Assembly: GCA_013202845.1 (NCBI GenBank)
Contig: JABMPT010000005.1
Span: 135,308-199,307, forward strand
Reading direction: 5' to 3'
DNA: 64,000 nucleotides
Origin: Candidatus Woesearchaeota archaeon
Lineage (GTDB): Archaea > Nanobdellota > Nanobdellia > Woesearchaeales > GCA-2686295
Position 1 is the stretch's first letter, and each line of letters starts with the position of its first letter. Positions 15,011 through 23,638 of this stretch are shown piece by piece. The notes under the pieces are model-generated. The model was not told the DNA's origin. It worked only from the letters and a program-made list of their open reading frames with translations, and did not search any database. The position numbers and the translations under genes are program-made.

Positions 15011-16258
15011 TTATTGTTTTACACAACAAAACTTTCCTAATTCACAGAGTCCAGGACCAAAAATACAATTTCCAGATTTCAAATTCAAAGGTTCTAATAA
15101 GTTTGATATTGTGCTGGCTGTAACTTGAGTCACACATTCCTCTGCATTGCAATCACAACCCCATCCTGCATCTGCGATTGTTCCACAGAATGAGAAACCA
15201 ACTCCTCGAGCACATAAATCACAATTACTAACACACTCTCCATTAAAATCTGTCTCCCAATATTTACAACTACTTCCTGGAAGAGGTTCAAGAGGTGGAA
15301 GTCCTGATCTAATAATCTCAATCTCTTTAGATATACTAGTTAGGTAAACATAATCTAAATCAATAACCATGGTTGCATGATAATTCAATGATCCTCCGTA
15401 GAATTCTGTATTTGCTGGCAAAGTACATCTCGTGAAGCCTTTCTCATCTCTTAAGTTCACAGTTTCTGGAAAACATGAAAGTTTACTGTTTGATAAATGT
15501 GCAGTTACTTTTACTTGGTTCCAGTTCCCTTTTTTATCTGTGTCTTTCTGTAATTCACAAGCTTTTGGTAATTCTAATTCTGTTACTGGAGCAAGAACCA
15601 TGCCAGATCCTTTATTTTCAATTTTTATCAGCAATGAGGGTTGCATTACTTGTCTTGTTGCTTGCATCTCCACTTCAACATTCGTAACAGCGACAGGTGC
15701 TCCCTGACCTGTGTAAAGCTTGTCCTGGGTTTCGCACACCCTCTCTCTTGCGTCCTGCGTTAAATGGGAAGTGTCTATACAAACCTCGTCTGTTAGTTTT
15801 GTTCTGTATGGATAACAAACACTTACAAACAACTCTGTTCTTGGACTTTCTCTTTGCCCTTCAATTGGTTTAACACGAAAAATTGGCAAGATTTTTGTTT
15901 CAAAGAAACCATCTGGAGCAAGATATGACTTACCTTCTAAAGCAAACTCTAATTCATCAGAAGAAGATGTTCCTTCAGTTGGTCTAAAGTAAAAAGGATC
16001 ATAAGTATAGCTCAATAGCCCTTTGTAAGTTTCTCCATCTAGAGAAAATGTTCCTTTGTTTGAAATAAAAACTGCTAATGGAAAGTCTGTGTTTTCATAA
16101 ACCTCTCTTGGCGGTGAATCACCAATAAACTCTATTTCAACGCCCTTTGTACCAACATAAACATTTATCCTTTCAGGGTTATAAGTGCCTGAGGAGCAAG
16201 AAGTTAGAATTAACAAAAGAAGTGCTAAAAAAAAATGTGTTTTCTTTATAGATTCCAT
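15011..16258 (-). CDS. Surface lipoprotein of the envelope operon, paralogue 3, with extra Cys-rich tail
   Basis: The lipobox is LTSC (C21), followed by the family start NVYVGTKGVEIEFIGDSPP. Shared segments include AVFISNKGTF, VSVCYPYRTKLTDEVCID, RVCETQDKLYTGQGAPVAV, LIKIENKGSGMV, LSNSKLSCFPETVNLRDEKG and VIDLDYVYLTSISKEIEI. Unlike its paralogues it carries about 85 further residues with a dense cysteine pattern (CKYW, CVSNCDLC, CGTIADAGWGCDCNAEEC, CIFGPGLCELGKFCC), likely a disulphide-rich domain. It starts 3 nt after the stop of the upstream membrane-protein gene, so the two are tightly coupled. Confidence 0.78.
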   Translation of the reverse strand: MESIKKTHFFLALLLLILTSCSSGTYNPERINVYVGTKGVEIEFIGDSPPREVYENTDFPLAVFISNKGTFSLDGETYKGLLSYTYDPFYFRPTEGTSSSDELEFALEGKSYLAPDGFFETKILPIFRVKPIEGQRESPRTELFVSVCYPYRTKLTDEVCIDTSHLTQDARERVCETQDKLYTGQGAPVAVTNVEVEMQATRQVMQPSLLIKIENKGSGMVLAPVTELELPKACELQKDTDKKGNWNQVKVTAHLSNSKLSCFPETVNLRDEKGFTRCTLPANTEFYGGSLNYHATMVIDLDYVYLTSISKEIEIIRSGLPPLEPLPGSSCKYWETDFNGECVSNCDLCARGVGFSFCGTIADAGWGCDCNAEECVTQVTASTISNLLEPLNLKSGNCIFGPGLCELGKFCCVKQ

Positions 16259-16261
16259 TTT

Positions 16262-17965
16262 TTAATACTTTTTAATTCTTATGTTTGTTGATTTTGTTAA
16301 ACTATAATCATACTCTACTTCAACTGCAAAAGTTTTTGTCAGTTTAAGATTTGTTCCCAAGAAGTTTGCAGGGTCTCTTAGCTTCATAGGACAAGTGATT
16401 GTTTTGAATGAACCAACTAGTCCATCTGGATCAAACTCATAAATATCATATTCATCAACCCTTTGAACAGGCTCTTCAAAATTCAACGGATAACATCTAT
16501 CAAACATTATTTCTTTAGGAACCCTTATTTCTAAAGTTTGAATTTTTTCAACTTTCCCCTGCGACCAAGCATCCATAAGAGTCATGCCAAAGGTTAAGAT
16601 GTAAGGATTATCTGGATACACAATTATAGGCATATCCAAAGAATTCATTCCTATTGCAGCAGGACCACTTGTATAAATGGCTTCTGCAGTGTTTGGAATA
16701 TCAAGTTCTTGATTGATATTTTTTTTCTGGGTATAATAAGCTATTTGAGTGTCTTTGTCAACAAAGGTATATGCTATATAACCCCAAGTTGGAAAAGCAA
16801 ATTTTGACTCAAAAGTAACTGAATAAGTTCCTTCTTCAAATTGGTCAAGATTTTCTTCAAATATACATTCCAAAGTTCTTGAATCATCAAAATATAAAAA
16901 TAACTCTGTCGGATGAACCTTACCAAAGATAGAATGACTTCCTTTTCTTGCATAACATCTGTTATTGACAGTTATGGCTCCTTCAAAACTCTTTCCTCTG
17001 ATATTAGCCCACACGACTATCGGATAACCTCCTGTGAATTCTTCTTCTGTAGCACGTAAATCTTCTAGATAAACACCTAAGGGTGCATCTTTATTTCGTT
17101 CAACCTGCCCTGTAAAATAATTTGTTGATAGAGATTGATTTATCTTAAGTTCAATCTTTCCCGGCAGCATTAAAATATCTTTAACAATCTCTTTTGTATT
17201 ATCTCCAAAGGTTTCTTTTATGGTTCTCCAGGATTCTCCAACATTTGCTTGTTGAAGTCCTCCTTGAACATCCAATAATTCTGATGAAACAGCACCATAA
17301 AATCCTAGAATTACAACCACTATCAAGTACCATGTTCCAAAGTTTCTGGTACTTTCTGTTGAGTATTGACCAAACATTAAATACAAACCCCAAACAGGAA
17401 TAAAGCAGAGTGTTGCATGTACCCAAACAGGATAATCAAGAGCAAATTCTATATATCTAGGCGCCATTATAGCTAAAAGTGATATTAAAATAAGCTTGCC
17501 AGATAATTTAAGAGCTGCTTTAAAAATTCCTGCTATTGCAACAATAGTAGCGATGAAATAAATTCCTATAGTGATATTGTCTGGCATAAGAAAAAAAGAT
17601 CCTTTTGTTACGGAAGGAAAACCCATTGACCAATCTATAATATGCAAAATCCACATAAATATCAGGAACTTTCCGATTCCTGTAGGATCAGATGATTGTT
17701 TCCAACTGCCATAATATGGGTCGGTTTCTTTGTCTCTAATCTTGCTAATAGCATTTCCAAAAAACTTCATTCCTCTTGAAAAACGACCCGGAGACTTAGC
17801 TCTGTAAACACCATTAGTATCATATCCTCCAGAAGCTTTTCTTTCTTTAGAATTCTCTCTCCAGTCCTTAACCTTATTAACAACTTTATTATTAAGCAGT
17901 TTGCTATTAGAAGCTTTACTTTTTAATGTACCTAACCCCTTTTTCAATGCACCAAGAAAAGCCAT
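16262..17965 (-). CDS. Polytopic membrane protein with large ectodomain, envelope operon
   Basis: The first 95 residues are very basic and probably cytoplasmic. Five hydrophobic spans follow (about residues 95-118, 130-155, 157-173, 180-200 and 212-230), then a beta-rich region of some 330 residues. That ectodomain ends with a segment like the lipoproteins encoded downstream: a CYPLNFEEPVQ cysteine, TITCPMKLRD, and AVEVEYDYSLTKSTNIRIK, matching their terminal DYDYEESTNTNVLVK. The protein therefore looks like the membrane platform of the same surface assembly. No transporter or enzyme family is recognised. It lies 2 nt after the pilin-like gene. Confidence 0.72.
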   Translation of the reverse strand: MAFLGALKKGLGTLKSKASNSKLLNNKVVNKVKDWRENSKERKASGGYDTNGVYRAKSPGRFSRGMKFFGNAISKIRDKETDPYYGSWKQSSDPTGIGKFLIFMWILHIIDWSMGFPSVTKGSFFLMPDNITIGIYFIATIVAIAGIFKAALKLSGKLILISLLAIMAPRYIEFALDYPVWVHATLCFIPVWGLYLMFGQYSTESTRNFGTWYLIVVVILGFYGAVSSELLDVQGGLQQANVGESWRTIKETFGDNTKEIVKDILMLPGKIELKINQSLSTNYFTGQVERNKDAPLGVYLEDLRATEEEFTGGYPIVVWANIRGKSFEGAITVNNRCYARKGSHSIFGKVHPTELFLYFDDSRTLECIFEENLDQFEEGTYSVTFESKFAFPTWGYIAYTFVDKDTQIAYYTQKKNINQELDIPNTAEAIYTSGPAAIGMNSLDMPIIVYPDNPYILTFGMTLMDAWSQGKVEKIQTLEIRVPKEIMFDRCYPLNFEEPVQRVDEYDIYEFDPDGLVGSFKTITCPMKLRDPANFLGTNLKLTKTFAVEVEYDYSLTKSTNIRIKKY

Positions 17966-17967
17966 TT

Positions 17968-19155
17968 TCAGTCTTCATCCAATATCACTTTTAGTTCTGC
18001 AATGTCAACAACAGTCTGAGGCACTAATTCTAAAGAGTTTGTTCCTGAAATAACATAATCATCTAACTTCGCATCGAACTTCAACTCATCAGTTCGTATA
18101 TGCCTTCTGATTCCGTTTATATTATATTCCAACCTCTTCTCGTCATCATTGACAAATCTCAAAAACATAGTGACATTGAAGTCCTCATCTAATTCATCAT
18201 CAATAAATAATTCATCTTCAATTTCAAAATAATAAACAGGATAAAGAATCTCTTCTAACTCAGTTCTTACAGAAACCCTGTCCATAAGATAGGAACCTTC
18301 AGTGGCTACAAACTCCAATTCATTCCTATCTTCAAAAATTACTTTCTTATCCAAGAACAAGGAATTATAAATTCCACAATCAGCAACTCCGGAGAAGACT
18401 TCCTCGCCATTCAAATAAATCAACATCGGTCCGACTTCTCTTGAATCACAGTTTGGATAATACTTTAACTTAACAGCATCTAAGTTGAGTTTTTCAACAT
18501 CTGATATATAAAAGAATTGTCTGCTCCTACTGTGGGTAACATCCAAAACATCTCCTGTTATAAGAACGTTCTCCAATAAATATTCATTTGTTCTCCAGAA
18601 TGCAACTCCCGGACTAGAAACTTTGAATGCGAGAGTGTTCTGCCTGTCCAAAAACGCTTCTGGCAACTCAATAGGTGCTGGAGTTCCTTCTCTTAAAACA
18701 CCATTAAATATCTCTCTTCCATTCAAATATAGCTCTAATCTTCCTCTAGATCTTTTTACATTAAATGATAAAACAATGTTGGAAGTGTACTTTGTATCAA
18801 CCTGAAAAGTTGTGTTATAAAACTTCTTATTTCCTAAATTACTGCTAACATACAAGGAGCTTACAGATTTCAAAGCAGTTCCCTCTTTCTCAGAATAAAC
18901 CCTGAAAGAAGGAATATCATGTTCTCGATAATCAAATCTTAAATAATCCAACCTACCAATCTTTTCTTTGAGCAGAGTCTTGTTATATCCTGATTCTGTT
19001 TCATCATCATCACTATCTGTTTCGTTTTCTTCTCCTAATAACTCTGCTCTTTCCTCAGGTGGTAAGAATAATATGTATAAAACCAAGATGGCAGCTATTA
19101 TTATAATTAATATTGCTGCGCTGCCTGCACCCACTTGTTCTCCTCTTTTCTGCAT
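17968..19155 (-). CDS. Pilin-like or signal-anchored surface protein, first gene of envelope operon
   Basis: The N-terminus MQKRGEQVGAGSAAILIIII resembles a class III (type IV pilin-like) signal: a short basic stretch with RG, then one long hydrophobic helix (about residues 10-32), then LPPEERAELLGE, a motif I associate with DPANN surface proteins. The ectodomain has at least two repeats of a jelly-roll-like unit (RGRLELYLNGREIFNGVLREGTP and GPMLIYLNGEEVFSGVADCG, each followed by N-x-L-x-F-x-V/A). Whether the signal is cleaved, making a pilin, or stays as an anchor cannot be decided. The five genes run 19155 to 12657 with gaps of 2-64 nt. Confidence 0.7.
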   Translation of the reverse strand: MQKRGEQVGAGSAAILIIIIAAILVLYILFLPPEERAELLGEENETDSDDDETESGYNKTLLKEKIGRLDYLRFDYREHDIPSFRVYSEKEGTALKSVSSLYVSSNLGNKKFYNTTFQVDTKYTSNIVLSFNVKRSRGRLELYLNGREIFNGVLREGTPAPIELPEAFLDRQNTLAFKVSSPGVAFWRTNEYLLENVLITGDVLDVTHSRSRQFFYISDVEKLNLDAVKLKYYPNCDSREVGPMLIYLNGEEVFSGVADCGIYNSLFLDKKVIFEDRNELEFVATEGSYLMDRVSVRTELEEILYPVYYFEIEDELFIDDELDEDFNVTMFLRFVNDDEKRLEYNINGIRRHIRTDELKFDAKLDDYVISGTNSLELVPQTVVDIAELKVILDED

Positions 19156-19178
19156 ATACTGAAATACTGCACACAGAA

Positions 19179-19186
19179 TATATAAA
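19179..19186 (-). promoter_or_regulatory. TATA box for the envelope operon
   Basis: On the minus strand TTTATATA is centred about 27 nt before the ATG at 19155. It lies back to back with the pelota promoter (CATTTAAA, 19209-19216), so the envelope operon and the pelota operon share an 86-nt divergent promoter region. Confidence 0.55.
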
Positions 19187-19241
19187 TTTATTGGTTTTTA
19201 CAATAAAACATTTAAAGCGTATCCTCTAACATTTTTTAACA

Positions 19242-20291
19242 ATGAAAATAATCAAAAAAGACCTGAAAAAGCAGGAATTAACTCTTAAAATAGAGAATCT
19301 TGATGATATCTGGACACTTAACCAAATAGTGGAAGTAGGTGATACTATAAAAGGAAAAACAGAGAGAAAAATAAAGATTGGGTCTTCAGATGATAGAAAC
19401 ATAAAAGTTGTCAGAAAACATGTTTTTCTTTCAATAAAGGTTGAAAAAGCAGAAATATCAACTGATTCAAAAATACTCAAGGTTCTTGGAATTATAACTG
19501 GCGGTCCAGATGATGTACCAAGAGGAGAGCATCACAGTTTCAATCTGGAAGCAAACTCTGTTTTCACAATAATAAAAAACAAATGGCTAAATTTTCAAAT
19601 TGAAAAAATTGTAGAAGCATCAAAAGCAGCTCCATTAAAAATTCTAATGACTGTGTTTGACAGAGAAGAAGCTTACTTTGCAAAACTAAAAGGACAAGGC
19701 TATGAAATGCTTGGAAAGATAATAGGCGACGTTCAGAAAAAAGAGGAAAAACATGTTTCAAAAGATAACTTTTACAAAGAAATCAGTAAAAAAATAGAAG
19801 AGTATGAAAAATCTGGAGACATAAACAACATAATTCTTGGTAGCCCTGGTTTCTGGAAAGAAAACCTTATGAAGGTGCTGCCTGATGAAATAAAAAAGAA
19901 GTCTGTTCTAGCAACTGTTTCCTATGTAAGTGAAAGAGCCATGTCTGAGTTATTGAAAAGGGATGAATTACAAAAAGTATTGGAGAAAAACATGGGTTCA
20001 CAAGAGATAAAACTCATGGATAAATTGCTTCAGAACATATCAAAAGATACTGCTTGCTACGGATTTAAAGAAACCAAAGAAAAAGTTGAAGCGGGGGCCG
20101 TCAGTGAACTCTTGGTTAGTTATTCTTTCTTACAGCAAGCGAAAGAGAAAAATAATTACGAAGAATTAGAGAAACTCATGATTGCTTGCGAGCAAATGGA
20201 TGGAAAAATCCACATTATTAGTTCTGAAGAAGCAAAAAAGAGTCTTGACTCTCTTTCAGGTATTGCAGGAATTCTAAGATGGAAAGCTTAG
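19242..20291 (+). CDS. pelA: Pelota (Dom34) ribosome-rescue factor
   Basis: Pelota enters the A site of stalled ribosomes and, with ABCE1/aEF1-alpha, dissociates them (no-go/non-stop surveillance). The three-domain layout is present in 349 residues: Sm-fold-like N-domain (about 1-130, with DDIWTLNQIVEVGDTI and GPDDVPRGEHHSFNLE), the central eRF1-2-like domain (to about 255, lacking a GGQ motif as expected), and the C-terminal domain (AGAVSELLVSY...MDGKIHIISSEEAKKSLDSLSGIAGILRW). The methyltransferase gene begins inside its last 13 nt, so the two are translationally coupled. Confidence 0.95.
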   Translation: MKIIKKDLKKQELTLKIENLDDIWTLNQIVEVGDTIKGKTERKIKIGSSDDRNIKVVRKHVFLSIKVEKAEISTDSKILKVLGIITGGPDDVPRGEHHSFNLEANSVFTIIKNKWLNFQIEKIVEASKAAPLKILMTVFDREEAYFAKLKGQGYEMLGKIIGDVQKKEEKHVSKDNFYKEISKKIEEYEKSGDINNIILGSPGFWKENLMKVLPDEIKKKSVLATVSYVSERAMSELLKRDELQKVLEKNMGSQEIKLMDKLLQNISKDTACYGFKETKEKVEAGAVSELLVSYSFLQQAKEKNNYEELEKLMIACEQMDGKIHIISSEEAKKSLDSLSGIAGILRWKA

Positions 20292-21148
20292 TACAAGATA
20301 TACTTTCAAAAAAGGAATTGAAAAATCTAGATAAAAAACTAGTTGAAGAAGAACTGGAGAAATATTTTGAAAGAAACAGGAAGATGAGAGCTGTTCTTGT
20401 AAATAAGGGTTTCAATAAGAGAAGTAAGGAGTATAAAACAGTTACCAAAGATATCAGAAAAACATTAAGAGAGATATATGGTGTTTTCATCCAAAAAAAC
20501 TATTCTAGAAGAGAGAAACTGTTATCAAAAATCAAAAAAGAGAACAAAGAAGAAACAATAAAACAAATATTGCTTCTACACCAGTCAACAAAGGAGAGAC
20601 TGCAATATTACAAAGAAATCTACAAAAAATTGTTTAAGATTACAGGAAAGCAAAAAACAATTCTAGATTTGGCTTGCGGACTTAATCCTCTAAGCTATTT
20701 TTGGCTTGGATACAAACCAAAATACATTGCTTCAGAGATTTCTTCAAAAGATCTTGAATTCATACAAGAATTCTTCAAAAAAACAGCTATTTCAGGAAAA
20801 ACCATTCAGATAGATCTTGTCACAGAGCAAAAAAAACTTAAAAGTGTCAAAGCAGATATTTGTTTCCTCTTCAAAGCACTTGATTCCTTGGAAGCAAGAA
20901 AAAAGAACATCTCCAAAACCTTGATTGAAGAAGTTAATGCCAAGTGGATTGTTATATCTTTTTCAAAAATCAGTTTGGGTGGTAAGAAAAACATCCAAAA
21001 ATCAAAGAGAAACTGGATTACAAACTTTCTAAAAAGCAAAAACTATTACTACCGTGAATTCGAAGTACCTAATGAACACTTCTTAGTTGTTAAAAAAAAG
21101 TTCTCGACGAGAAAAAACCATAAAGTTTTTAAAAGAGATAACTTTTGA
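20279..21148 (+). CDS. Arm/FmrO-family 16S rRNA (m7G1405-type) methyltransferase homologue
   Basis: The SAM motif reads TILDLACGLNPLSYFWLG near residues 132-149, and just before it is HQSTKERLQYYKEIYKKLF. Both are hallmarks of the aminoglycoside-resistance methyltransferases RmtB/ArmA and of actinomycete FmrO (compare HxSTRERL and LDLACGLNPL), which methylate N7 of G1405 in the decoding centre. The helical N-terminal domain (about 1-105) is also as in that family. Basic, Lys-rich composition fits RNA binding. Length 289 is close to the 250-280 norm. It overlaps pelota by 13 nt and ends 100 nt before a TrmB gene. Base composition looks like its neighbours, so I do not see recent transfer. Confidence 0.75.
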   Translation: MESLVQDILSKKELKNLDKKLVEEELEKYFERNRKMRAVLVNKGFNKRSKEYKTVTKDIRKTLREIYGVFIQKNYSRREKLLSKIKKENKEETIKQILLLHQSTKERLQYYKEIYKKLFKITGKQKTILDLACGLNPLSYFWLGYKPKYIASEISSKDLEFIQEFFKKTAISGKTIQIDLVTEQKKLKSVKADICFLFKALDSLEARKKNISKTLIEEVNAKWIVISFSKISLGGKKNIQKSKRNWITNFLKSKNYYYREFEVPNEHFLVVKKKFSTRKNHKVFKRDNF

Positions 21149-21176
21149 CTATTGTGAAGACGTAAAAAACAGTAAC

Positions 21177-21186
21177 ATATATATAG
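21177..21186 (+). promoter_or_regulatory. TATA box for trmB paralogue 1
   Basis: ATATATATAG places the predicted start site near 21207. The gene has a leader of about 40 nt with AGGAGG at 21235-21240. Confidence 0.5.
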
Positions 21187-21196
21187 TAGTTATGCG

Positions 21197-21211
21197 TTTT
21201 CAATATTAAAA
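21197..21211. promoter_or_regulatory. Candidate TrmB operator (imperfect palindrome)
   Basis: TTTTCAATATTAAAA overlaps the predicted transcription start of trmB 1. It differs by one deleted base from the perfect palindrome TTTTCAATATTGAAAA at 48538-48553, which lies upstream of the second TrmB gene. Placement just downstream of TATA would suit autorepression. Confidence 0.45.
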
Positions 21212-21248
21212 AGGGGTGATTAATCCTACTTTTTAGGAGGCATGGGGA

Positions 21249-22055
21249 ATGATAGTTAAAGAAGAATTTCTGAGCAAACTGAGAAGGTATTTCTCACTTA
21301 ATCTGTATGAGGTTAAGATTTGGACTGCTCTTCTTTCACGAGGGGTGAGCACCGCGGGTGAGTTGAGTGACATAGCAAATGTACCAAGAAGCAGAAGCTA
21401 CGACGTTCTAGAAAGCCTAGAAAAAAAAGGCTTTGTAGTGATGAAGATTGGCAAACCAATAAAATATTTGGCAGTACCGCCAAAAGAGGTTGTAGAGAGA
21501 GTCAAAAAGAATGTAAAATCAGCTGCAGATAAACAAGTTGATAGACTTGAAAACTTAAAAAACACTGATGTTGTAACAGAGCTTAACTCTTTGCATACAC
21601 AAGGTGTTGAACTTATAGAACCTTCAGATCTTTCAGGATCTTTAAGAGGAAGACATAATCTATACAACCATTTGGAGTTGACGATAAAGAATGCAGAGAA
21701 AACAGTTACTATAATGACTACTTCTCAAGGATTGATGAGAAAAGTGGAAGGTTTAATGCCTGTATTTGAAGAAGTTAAAAAAAGAGGCGTTAAGATAAGA
21801 ATTGCTGCGCCTTTAACCAAAGAGTCTATGGAAGCTGCAAAAGCAGTCAAAGGGGTGGCTGAAGTACGAAATACAGATAAAAAGGCCAGATTCACAGTTG
21901 TTGATGGAAAAGAAGTGGTGTTCATGGTTATGGACGATTCAGAAGTACATCCAACTTATGACATAGGTATCTGGATAAACACGCCTTTCTTTGCTTCTGC
22001 ACTTGAAGATTTATTCGAGCTTGCATGGGCTGCTATGAAGCCTATTAAGGCTTAA
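21249..22055 (+). CDS. TrmB-family transcriptional regulator, paralogue 1
   Basis: The N-terminal winged helix (about 10-75: LNLYEVKIWTALLSRGVST...NVPRSRSYDVLESLEKKGF) is followed by a short coiled coil and a C-terminal phospholipase-D-like effector domain (about 110-265, ending YDIGIWINTPFFASALEDLF). TrmB proteins sense sugars or related ligands and repress or activate transport and glycolytic genes. The DNA-recognition region is almost identical to that of the second TrmB at 47549-48349, so both should bind the same operators. The ATG is set by AGGAGG at 21235-21240. Confidence 0.9.
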   Translation: MIVKEEFLSKLRRYFSLNLYEVKIWTALLSRGVSTAGELSDIANVPRSRSYDVLESLEKKGFVVMKIGKPIKYLAVPPKEVVERVKKNVKSAADKQVDRLENLKNTDVVTELNSLHTQGVELIEPSDLSGSLRGRHNLYNHLELTIKNAEKTVTIMTTSQGLMRKVEGLMPVFEEVKKRGVKIRIAAPLTKESMEAAKAVKGVAEVRNTDKKARFTVVDGKEVVFMVMDDSEVHPTYDIGIWINTPFFASALEDLFELAWAAMKPIKA

Positions 22056-22117
22056 TTTTTTTCTTTTTCTATTATTAATAAAATTTATATACTATTCTCA
22101 ATAATCAAATAAGGAAT

Positions 22118-23638
22118 ATGGATATTAACAATTTACTGGCCAAATTACACTCATTTGAAAGAAAAGCTCTGCCAAACATAACAAAAGAGATAATTCTTTC
22201 TGAATTAGCTAAAAAATCTTCCTTAAAAGAGATTGAAGCAACGAGAGCCATACAATGGCTTTATAATAAAAAGCTAGTTGAAATAAAAAGCGAGACAAAA
22301 GAACTAATATCTCTTGATGTAAACGGGAAAAAATATGTTAACGAGGGGCTTCCTGAAAGAAGGTTTCTGCAAGCCGCTTCAAGAGAAAGCAATATAAATG
22401 AGATTCAAAAACTAGCAAATCTTGAGACTGATGAAGTCAATATTTGCATTGGATCTCTAAAAAAGAAAGCAGCCATAGATGTTGAAAAAGATGGTGGCTT
22501 AAAGATTAAATTAACAGACCAAGGGGGAAAACTTCTGGAGAAAGAGTTTTTAGAAGAACAATTTCTGAAGAAAGACTTTCCAATAACTGCCTCAGAACTG
22601 AGTTCTGAAGAAAAATTCTCATTTGACAATTTGATAAAGAGAAAAAAGATTCTCAAAAAGGAAACAAAGAAAATCAAAAAAGTTACTATTACAAAACTTG
22701 GAAAAGAAGTTTTGAAAAAAGGAGTTTCTGAAAATGACTACATAGACAGGCTGACTCATGAAATGCTGAAAAAAGGCTCTTGGAAAGGAAAACAATTCAG
22801 ATCATATGATGTGTCTATAAATGTTCCAAAGATATTCGCTGGAAAAAGACAACCATACTCTGAATTCATAGAGAAAGTCAGAGAAAAGGTTGTTTCTATG
22901 GGTTTTGTTGAGATGAACGGTCCGATTATAGAACTGGAATTATACAACTTTGATGCATTGTACCAACCCCAAAATCATCCTGCAAGAACCTGGTCTGCTA
23001 CTTATAAGATAAAAGAGCCTAAGACAGGAAGTTTACCAGAAAAAAAGATCTTGCAAGCCATTAAATCAGCTCATGAGAATGGCGGTTCAACAGGTTCAAC
23101 CGGTTGGAAATATGAATGGAGTGAGAAAATAGCTTCACAATTAGTTCCAAGAGCCCATGACACAGCTATATCTCCAAGATTCCTTGCAAAAAGGGTTAAG
23201 ATACCTGGTAAATACTTCAGCCTGGTTAGATGTTACAGACCTGATGTCATTGACTCAACCCATGCTGTTGAATTCAACCAATTAGGAGGATTCGTGGTTG
23301 GAAAAGATCTCTCGTTTAGAGATTTACTCGGCTTACTCAAGGATTTCACAATTGAGATGACTGGAGCAAAAGAAGTAAAGTTCTTCCCTGATTATTTTCC
23401 GTTCACAGAGCCTTCTGTTCAGATATCTGCAAAACATCCTGAATTTGGATGGATGGAACTAGCAGGAGCAGGAGTGTTCAGACCTGAAATGACAGAACCT
23501 TTAGGAATAAAAGAACCTGTCATTGCATGGGGCTTTGGAATAGATAGATTAGCCATGCTCAAACTAGGTATTGAAGATATAAGGGATTTATTCAGTCAAA
23601 AACTTGATTTTTTAAGATTTTGCAAAAAGGTGTTATGA
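22118..23638 (+). CDS. pheS: Phenylalanyl-tRNA synthetase alpha subunit
   Basis: PheS carries the class II catalytic site that activates phenylalanine. The archaeal/eukaryal-type N-terminal region with winged-helix DNA-binding-like domains (about 1-200) precedes the core. Signatures include PARTWSATYKIK, motif 2 around FSLVRCYRPDVIDSTHAVEFNQLGGFVV, WMELAGAGVFRPEM and motif 3 WGFGIDRLAMLKLGIEDIRDLF. Length 506 is normal for archaea. The stop codon overlaps the pheT start (ATGA), giving coupled, equimolar production of the heterotetramer. Upstream TATA-like AATTTATATAC lies at about 22080-22090. Confidence 0.96.
   Translation: MDINNLLAKLHSFERKALPNITKEIILSELAKKSSLKEIEATRAIQWLYNKKLVEIKSETKELISLDVNGKKYVNEGLPERRFLQAASRESNINEIQKLANLETDEVNICIGSLKKKAAIDVEKDGGLKIKLTDQGGKLLEKEFLEEQFLKKDFPITASELSSEEKFSFDNLIKRKKILKKETKKIKKVTITKLGKEVLKKGVSENDYIDRLTHEMLKKGSWKGKQFRSYDVSINVPKIFAGKRQPYSEFIEKVREKVVSMGFVEMNGPIIELELYNFDALYQPQNHPARTWSATYKIKEPKTGSLPEKKILQAIKSAHENGGSTGSTGWKYEWSEKIASQLVPRAHDTAISPRFLAKRVKIPGKYFSLVRCYRPDVIDSTHAVEFNQLGGFVVGKDLSFRDLLGLLKDFTIEMTGAKEVKFFPDYFPFTEPSVQISAKHPEFGWMELAGAGVFRPEMTEPLGIKEPVIAWGFGIDRLAMLKLGIEDIRDLFSQKLDFLRFCKKVL

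Noticed and set aside
20279-21148. Recently acquired antibiotic-resistance gene
   Set aside because: No mobile element, base composition like its neighbours, and a 13-nt overlap with pelota argue for a long-standing native gene.
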